Origin: RPQJ01 sp963731105
GTDB lineage: Bacteria; Pseudomonadota; Gammaproteobacteria; Steroidobacterales; Steroidobacteraceae
Length of the DNA: 64,000 bases
Direction: 5' to 3'
NCBI GenBank assembly: GCA_963731105.1
Contig: CAVSUM010000016.1
Location: 124,001-188,000 of the forward strand
The notes under the pieces are model-generated. The model made no database searches, was not told the DNA's origin, and saw nothing but the letters and a program-made list of their open reading frames with translations. Within the stretch, counting starts at the first letter, position 1, and every line of letters starts with the position of its first letter. Below are positions 58,803 to 64,000 of this stretch, one piece after another. A program made the position numbers and the translations under genes.

Positions 58803-60176
58803 TCAGGTGCGGCGCGCCCCGGCCAGCGCCTCGGCCTCGGTCAGCGTCGGCCGCCCGTGCCAGACGATGCGCCACGCAGGCTCACCGGGTGCCGCGGCCA
58901 GCGCCCCGCCGCAGGCGAGGTCGCCGACCGCCACGATTTCGTCGCCCGCACAGATGCAGGGCAGTGAGGCACGCTGCCAGGGCAACACGCCCTGCTCCTG
59001 CAGCCACTTGCGTAATTCGCGCCGATGCGCGCCGCCTGCGGGGCGGAACGTTGCGCCGGGCGGGCGGGCCGTCACGGTCAGCAGACCCGGCAGGCGCGCC
59101 CGGCTCAGGCCGTCACCCGTCGTCGGCAGCAGGGCGAGCCGTCCGCGGCCGCCGAGACTGAAATCGGTTTCCGGCAACCAGGACCCTGCCTGCCAGGGCT
59201 GCGCAGGCGTCGATTCCTGCGCGGCATGCAGCCGTCCCCGGTAGCGACGCACCACGGCCCCGGGCCAGCGCGTCTCGGGAATGCGCTCCGGCGCGGCCGC
59301 GAGCATGTCGCGCCGCAATGACTCCAGGGTCGCGGCCGGCGGCGGGTCGATGCCGCGCCCGCGCAGCCAGGCGCGCAGCGCCAGCCGCTGCCTCGATGGC
59401 GGCAGGTGTTCGAGATCGCGCGAGGAGCAACGTGTCGCCGACCGTGAGGCCGGCCAGGTCTTCGGCGGCAAGGGTCGCCTCGAGGTCGAGGGCCTCCGCC
59501 GCCTGCGCGGCCACTCGCCCGACGGTGCGTGCCGCGGCCGGCCAGCGCGATCGCAGCACCGGCAGGACCTCGCGGCGCAGGAAATTGCGATCGAAGCGGG
59601 GGTCGGCATTGGACGGGTCCTCGAGCCACTCGAGTCCCTGCCCTCGGGCCCAGTCCTCGAACTTCAATGCGCGTGAAGCCGAGCAGCGGTCGCACGCGCC
59701 ATCCGTCCGCGAAGGGCGCGACCGGACGCATGCCGGCCACCGCGCGCAGGCCGCCGCCGCGCAGCCACTGCAACAACACCGTCTCGAGCTGGTCGTCGCC
59801 ATGGTGTGCGGTGAGCAGCGCCTCGCCCGGCGACAACCGTCCGGCCAGCGCCGCATAACGGGCGACCCGCGCAGCGGCCTCCGGGCTTTCACCTCGCACC
59901 GCGGTCGCATTCACGCGCACGACCTCGCAGGCGACTCCGCAGTGCGCTGCGAGCGCCACGCTGTGTGCGGACCACAGGGCGGCATCCGGGTGCAATCCGT
60001 GATCGACGTGAATGGCCCGCAGCGGACGGACGCGCACCCGGGCAGAGGGCCGCCAGCAGCACGCTCGAGTCGAGGCCGCCGCTCAGGGCGACGCACTCGC
60101 CGGTCGGCTCGGCACCGCCGTCGCGAAGCATGCCCTCCAGCTCCGCGCGCAGTCGCTCCGGCGAGAACGGACTCAC
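58803..60176 (-). CDS. tilS: tRNA(Ile)-lysidine synthase TilS (three frameshifts)
   Basis: TilS adds lysine to C34 of tRNA-Ile(CAU), an essential step. PP-loop ALSGGLDSSVLLAAL, IHVDHGLHPDA, EALLTAHHGDDQLETVLLQW and LEDPSNADPRFDRNFLRREV are present; the C-terminal domain includes ELRKWLQEQGVLPWQR. Extra bases near 60040, 59668 and 59400 split it into four frames. Corrected length about 457 residues. GTG at 60176 lies four bases after the accA stop. Confidence 0.92.
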
Positions 60177-60180
60177 CGGC

Positions 60181-61140
60181 TCACGCGGCGCGGAACACGC
60201 CGTGTGCGCGCAGCCGTGCGTACCGTGTGTCCAGCAGCTGCTGCTCGGTCAGCTGCTCGACCTCGCGCAGGTGGCGCAGGATCGCCGCCTTGAGGTCCTC
60301 GGCCATCGTCGCCGGGTCGCGATGCGCGCCGCCGAGCGGTTCCTTGAGGATCTCGTCCACGAGCCCGAGCTTGTCGAGGCGCTCGGCCGTGATGCCCATC
60401 GCCTCCGCCGCGAGCTCCTTCTTGTCGGCGCTCTTCCACAGGATCGAGGCGCAGCCCTCGGGCGAGATCACCGAATACACGGAGTACTGCAGCATCAGCA
60501 GCCGATCGCACACGCCGATCGCGAGCGCACCGCCGGAACCGCCCTCGCCGATCACCACCGAGATCACCGGCACGCGCAGCGTCGACATCTCGAACAGGTT
60601 GCGCGCGATCGCCTCGCTCTGGTTGCGCTCCTCGGAGCCGACGCCGGGGTAGGCTCCCGGCGTGTCGATCAGCGTGACCAGCGGCAGGCGGAAGCGCTCG
60701 GCGAGCTTCATCAGGCGCAGCGCCTTGCGGTAGCCCTCGGGCTTGGGCATGCCGTAGTTGCGCCGCACGCGCTCCTTGGTGTCGCGGCCCTTCTGGTGGC
60801 CGATCAGCATGATCGGCCGGCCGTCGAACCGCGCCAGGCCGCCGACGATCGCGCGGTCGTCGGCGAACATGCGGTCGCCGTGCAGCTCCTGGAACTCGTC
60901 GCAGATCGCGGCCGCGTACTCGAGCGTGTACGGGCGCTGCGGATGGCGCGCCAGCTGCGCGACCTGCCAGGGCGTGAGGTTGGCGAAGATGCTGGTGGTG
61001 AGCGCGCGGCTCTTGGCCCGCAGGCGCGCGATCTCCTCGCCGACGTTGACCTCGGCGTCGGAGGAGACGAAGCGCAGCTCGTCGATCTTCGCCTCCAGCT
61101 CGGCGATCGGCGCCTCGAAATCCAGGAAACTGAGTGCCAT
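60181..61140 (-). CDS. accA: Acetyl-CoA carboxylase carboxyltransferase subunit alpha
   Basis: A 319-residue subunit that transfers carboxyl from biotin to acetyl-CoA. ELHGDRMFADDRAIVGGLAR, MLIGHQKGRDTKERVRRNYG, LVTLIDTPGAYPGVGSEERN and VVIGEGGSGGALAIGVCDRL are hallmarks. Followed by tilS, the E. coli-like order in which accA is also near dnaE. No frame breaks. Confidence 0.96.
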   Translation of the reverse strand: MALSFLDFEAPIAELEAKIDELRFVSSDAEVNVGEEIARLRAKSRALTTSIFANLTPWQVAQLARHPQRPYTLEYAAAICDEFQELHGDRMFADDRAIVGGLARFDGRPIMLIGHQKGRDTKERVRRNYGMPKPEGYRKALRLMKLAERFRLPLVTLIDTPGAYPGVGSEERNQSEAIARNLFEMSTLRVPVISVVIGEGGSGGALAIGVCDRLLMLQYSVYSVISPEGCASILWKSADKKELAAEAMGITAERLDKLGLVDEILKEPLGGAHRDPATMAEDLKAAILRHLREVEQLTEQQLLDTRYARLRAHGVFRAA

Positions 61141-61190
61141 GGCGGCGAAGGATGCCCTGAGAGGGGTGGCCGTGGCTAGCCGGCCGACCC

Positions 61191-62543
61191 TCAGCGACCG
61201 AAGTACTCGACGACCGCAGCCGCGGTTTCGCGCAACGAAAAGAACAGCACAGCCGCGACGATCGGCGGCACCAGGAAGCGCAGCGTGGCCAGGATGCGCG
61301 GCACTTGCCGCTGCCAGCGCGGGCTGGCTCCTGCCAGCAGTTCGTCGGACACGGCGGCGCGCAGCCGCCAGCCGGCGAGCAGCGCGAGCACCAGCCCGCC
61401 CGCCAGCAACAGGAACTCGCCGGCGATCTTGTCGAGCAGGCCGAGTGCGTCGATGTCGAAGGCCGGGAAGACGCCGAGCCCGTGATGACCGCGCCGGTGA
61501 GCAGCGCCGCCCGGCGGCGCGTCAGGCCGAACTCGTCGATCACCGAGGCCGTCACGACCTCGAGCAGCGAGATCGCAGACGTCAGTGCACCGACCGCGAG
61601 CACCACGAAGAAGAACAGGCCGATGATACGGCCGAGTGGCCCCATCGCCTCGAACGCGCTTGGCACTGCGATGAACAGCGCGCCCACCGTGCTGGCGCTG
61701 ACCGCGTCCTGCAGCGCGAACGAGTAGATCACCGGGAACACCAGCAGGCCGGCCACGAAGGCCACGCCGAAATCGGTGAACGCGACCACCGTGGCGGACT
61801 CGGGCAGGTTCTGGTCACGACGCAGGTAGGAGGCGAACGTGAGCATGCCGCCCATGCCGAGGCTGAGGGAGAAGAAACGCCTGCGACGCCGCCGCGCGCC
61901 ACACGCTCGGATTCAGCAATTCGTCGATCTCGGGCTTCAGGTACACGAGGTAGCCCTGGCCGGCCCCGGGCAGCGTGGCGGCCCACAGGGCCAGCCCCGC
62001 CACCATCAGGAACAGCAGCGGCATCAGCAGTAGCGAGGCGCGCTCGATGCCGCCCTTCACGCCGCCGATCACGATCGCAACGGTGAGCGCCATGAACGCC
62101 ACATGGAAGGCGACGGCGTCGCCACCGGAGGCGACCGCGCCGAAGTGCGCGGCCGAGTCGGCCGGGAAGCCGAGGAACACCGCCTCGAGACCGTAGCGCA
62201 GGGTCCAGCCGGCGATCACCGAATAGTAGGACAGGATCAGCAAGCCGACCGCCACGAACAGGTAGCCGAGCGGCACCCAGGACGGGCCGGCGAGCTTGCG
62301 CAGGCTGCCGATCGGCGACAACTGGCCGCGGCGCCCGATGCCGAACTCGGCCAGCATCAGCGGGATGCCGAGCACCAGGGTCAGGCCGATGTACACCATC
62401 ACGAAGGCGGCGCCGCCGCCTTCCGACGCCTGGTACGGAAAGCGCCACATGTTGCCGAGGCCGACGGCGCTGCCGGCTGCTGCGAGGATGAACCCCGCCC
62501 GGCTCGCAAACGCTTCACGCGGGGCAGAGCTGGCAACTGTCAT
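61191..62543 (-). CDS. Neurotransmitter:sodium symporter family transporter (two frameshifts)
   Basis: An NSS/SNF (LeuT-like) sodium-dependent transporter. The first helix AGSAVGLGNMWRFPYQASEG holds the unwound GLGNxWRFP motif for sodium and substrate; about 11 to 12 helices follow (SYYSVIAGWTLRYGLEAVF; DFGVAFVAGLLVFPVIYSF). An extra base near 61883 (true text SQAFFSLSLGMGGML) and a missing base near 61481 (GLGVFPAFDIDALGLL) break the frame; joined length about 450 residues. Substrate, probably an amino acid, cannot be deduced. Between dnaE and accA. Confidence 0.88.
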
Positions 62544-62547
62544 CGAC

Positions 62548-62589
62548 CCTCCCCTGTCCGCTGTCCGCTATCCGCCGTTCCCCGTTCCC
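62548..62589. repeat. Heptamer array at dnaE 3' end
   Basis: Strict 7-base register on the plus strand: CCTCCCC, TGTCCGC, TGTCCGC, TATCCGC, CGTTCCC, CGTTCCC. It encodes the last dnaE codons and the TAG stop (62568-62570), and reaches almost to the start of the transporter gene. It is a single arm; no inverted partner is visible. Confidence 0.85.
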
Positions 62590-64000
62590 GGCGGAGCGTA
62601 CACCAGCTCGATGCCCTCGCGACCGACGATCTGGCCGAGGCGCTCGATCAAGTCCTGCGACGGCCGCACGCACCACTCCTCGCCGAGCAGCACGTTGGCG
62701 CTCGCACCTTCGCCGGCGTAGCGGATCGCCACGGCACAGCGTCCGCCGCGACTCGGTCGCAGCGCCTGCTCGAGCGCGCTCACCAGCCGCCGACCCTCGC
62801 CGTTGGCGGCGGCGGGCCAGCGCAGCACCAGGCGACGCGCGTACTGTTCGCGGACCTGCGCGATGTCGAGGATGCGCTTGGCGGCGATGCGCCAGTCGTC
62901 GGCGAAGTCGTCGAAGCGCAGGTTGCCCTCCACCACCAGGATCGCGTCGCGCGCCACCAGCGCACGGTACTGCTGGTACACGTCCTCGAACAGCGTGACC
63001 TCGATGCGCCCGCTGCGGTCGTCGAGCACGCAGCTGTTGCGGTTGCCCCGCTTGCGGATCTCGAGCACCAGCCCCGCGACCGTGACGTTCTTGCCGGGAC
63101 CGCGCCAGCCGCCGTCGTTGCCGCCGACCGGCTTGGCGCCACCGATGTCGGCAATGCGGCCGCTGGTGATCGGCCGCAGCTCGCGCTCGTACTCCGTGAT
63201 CGGGTGGCCGGTGAGGTAGAGCCCCAGCGTCTCGCGCTCGCCGGCGAGCCGCACTTTTTCGCTCCACTCGGGCAAGGTCTCGGCGGGCTCGGCCGGGTCC
63301 TCGGCGAGCGCCGCGGCGGGCGCAGCCGGTGCCGCGAGCCCGAACAGGTCGTCCTGGCCGGCAGCCTGTGCGCGCGAGTGCTGTTCCGCTGCCTGCATCG
63401 CCCCGGGCAGCTGGTGCATCAGCGTGGCGCGGTTGGCACCCAGCGAATCGAGCGCGCCGGCGCGGATGAGCGCCTCGAGCACGCGCCGGTTCGCCTGCTT
63501 CAGGTCGATGCGGCGGCAGAAATCGCGCACGCTGCTGAAGCGCCCACCTGCGGTGCGCTCGGCGATCATGTTCTCGACCGCGCCCTCGCCCACGCCCTTG
63601 ATCGCACCGAGGCCGTAGCGGATCGCCTTCGGCCCCGACACCGTGAACATGAACTGCGACGCATTGACGTCCGGCGGCTCGACCGTGAGCCCCATGCGCG
63701 CGCACTCGTCGATCAGGGTCACGACCTTGTCGGTCTTGTCCATGTCCGACGACAGCACCGCAGCCATGAACGCTGCCGGGTGATGCTGCTTGAGCCACGC
63801 GGTCTGGTACGACAGCACCGCGTAGGCGGCGGAGTGCGACTTGTTGAAGCCGTAGCCCGCGAACTTCTCCATCAGGTCGAAGATGTGCGCCGCGGTCCGT
63901 TCCTCGACGCCGCGCGCCACCGCGCCGTCGACGAACACGGAGCGCTGCTTCGCCATCTCCTCGGGCTTCTTCTTGCCCATCGCGCGCCGCAGCAGGTCGG
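62568..64000 (-). CDS. dnaE: DNA polymerase III alpha subunit (3' part, runs off window)
   Basis: The C-terminal 477 residues or so. ADLLRRAMGKKKPEEMAKQR and YGFNKSHSAAYAVLSYQTAW belong to the polymerase fingers/palm region; helix-hairpin-helix text (IKGVGEGAVENMIAER) and the OB-fold (VTVAGLVLEIRKRGN, LFEDVYQQYRALV) follow. A Pro/Ala-rich linker (AAPAAPAAALAEDPAEPAE) precedes the OB region. Replicative polymerase, cytoplasmic. The last residues and stop are coded by a heptamer repeat array. The start lies beyond 64000. Confidence 0.95.
   Translation of the reverse strand, partial: DLLRRAMGKKKPEEMAKQRSVFVDGAVARGVEERTAAHIFDLMEKFAGYGFNKSHSAAYAVLSYQTAWLKQHHPAAFMAAVLSSDMDKTDKVVTLIDECARMGLTVEPPDVNASQFMFTVSGPKAIRYGLGAIKGVGEGAVENMIAERTAGGRFSSVRDFCRRIDLKQANRRVLEALIRAGALDSLGANRATLMHQLPGAMQAAEQHSRAQAAGQDDLFGLAAPAAPAAALAEDPAEPAETLPEWSEKVRLAGERETLGLYLTGHPITEYERELRPITSGRIADIGGAKPVGGNDGGWRGPGKNVTVAGLVLEIRKRGNRNSCVLDDRSGRIEVTLFEDVYQQYRALVARDAILVVEGNLRFDDFADDWRIAAKRILDIAQVREQYARRLVLRWPAAANGEGRRLVSALEQALRPSRGGRCAVAIRYAGEGASANVLLGEEWCVRPSQDLIERLGQIVGREGIELVYAPPGTGNGG

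Overview
This 64-kb window is a stretch of core chromosome from a high-GC Gammaproteobacterium. The gene set is vertically inherited: rne, kdsB-lpxK-msbA-exbBD, comEC, lolCED, mfd, the sdh-rpoE-rseABC-lepAB-rnc-era-recO-pdxJ-acpS block, lysS-prfB-recJ, surE-pcm-truD-ispFD-ftsB-eno-kdsA-pyrG, tilS-accA and dnaE. This order, plus RluF, an SdhAF4-like DUF1674 gene, a COG4255 gene beside recJ and an Mth938-like gene, suggests a member of or near the Xanthomonadales/Nevskiales/Steroidobacterales. That placement is inference. I saw no prophage, insertion sequence, CRISPR array, tRNA or rRNA, and no compositional island.

Layout. 1-3617: the start of rluC (minus, running off the left edge) diverges from rne. 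3639-7415: a minus-strand set of low-molecular-weight phosphatase, M48 peptidase with TPR-like repeats, small SH3-like protein and a CHASE2 membrane sensor without an output domain. 7551-10591: a PQQ-type sugar dehydrogenase-like protein, periplasmic Cu/Zn superoxide dismutase, a YciH/SUI1 protein and RluF. 10575-21313: the minus-strand envelope block (LAB_N protein, kdsB, Trm112 protein, lpxK, msbA, exbD, exbB, comEC, lolD, lolE, lolC). 21447-25309: a small secreted protein and mfd. 25404-43782: an 18-kb unidirectional minus-strand block in which succinate dehydrogenase and its assembly factors run into rpoE-rseABC, lepA-lepB, rnc-era-recO-pdxJ-acpS, rlmD, nagZ and a PAS-GGDEF-like protein. 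43910-50895: ygfZ, lysS, prfB with its programmed frameshift, recJ, a COG4255 protein and an Mth938-like protein. 50904-64000: minus-strand pcm, surE, truD, ispF, ispD, ftsB, eno, kdsA, pyrG, tilS, accA, an NSS-family transporter and the 3' part of dnaE.

How the genes fit together. Several cassettes serve the outer membrane: Kdo synthesis and activation (kdsA, kdsB), lipid A phosphorylation and flipping (lpxK, msbA), lipoprotein release (lolCED), envelope stress control (rpoE-rseABC) and signal peptidase (lepB). A second theme is ribosome, RNA and translation (rne, rluC, rluF, rlmD, rnc, era, lepA, prfB, lysS, tilS, truD). Most minus-strand neighbours overlap by ATGA or GTGA, which suggests translational coupling.

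Two whole-window observations matter to any user. First, about two dozen otherwise intact genes, many essential (eno, era, lepB, tilS, lpxK, sdhA), are broken by single-base indels, mostly +1. This looks like residual sequencing error rather than gene decay. I give full-length coordinates for these genes and the approximate shift positions. Second, a family of 7-bp tandem repeats (GCGGATA, GGGGGTA and variants), usually as inverted arrays around a terminator-like core, sits exactly at the 3' ends of mfd, the PAS-GGDEF gene, ygfZ, lysS, prfB and dnaE, and in five cases supplies the stop codon. It is the most unusual structure in the window.
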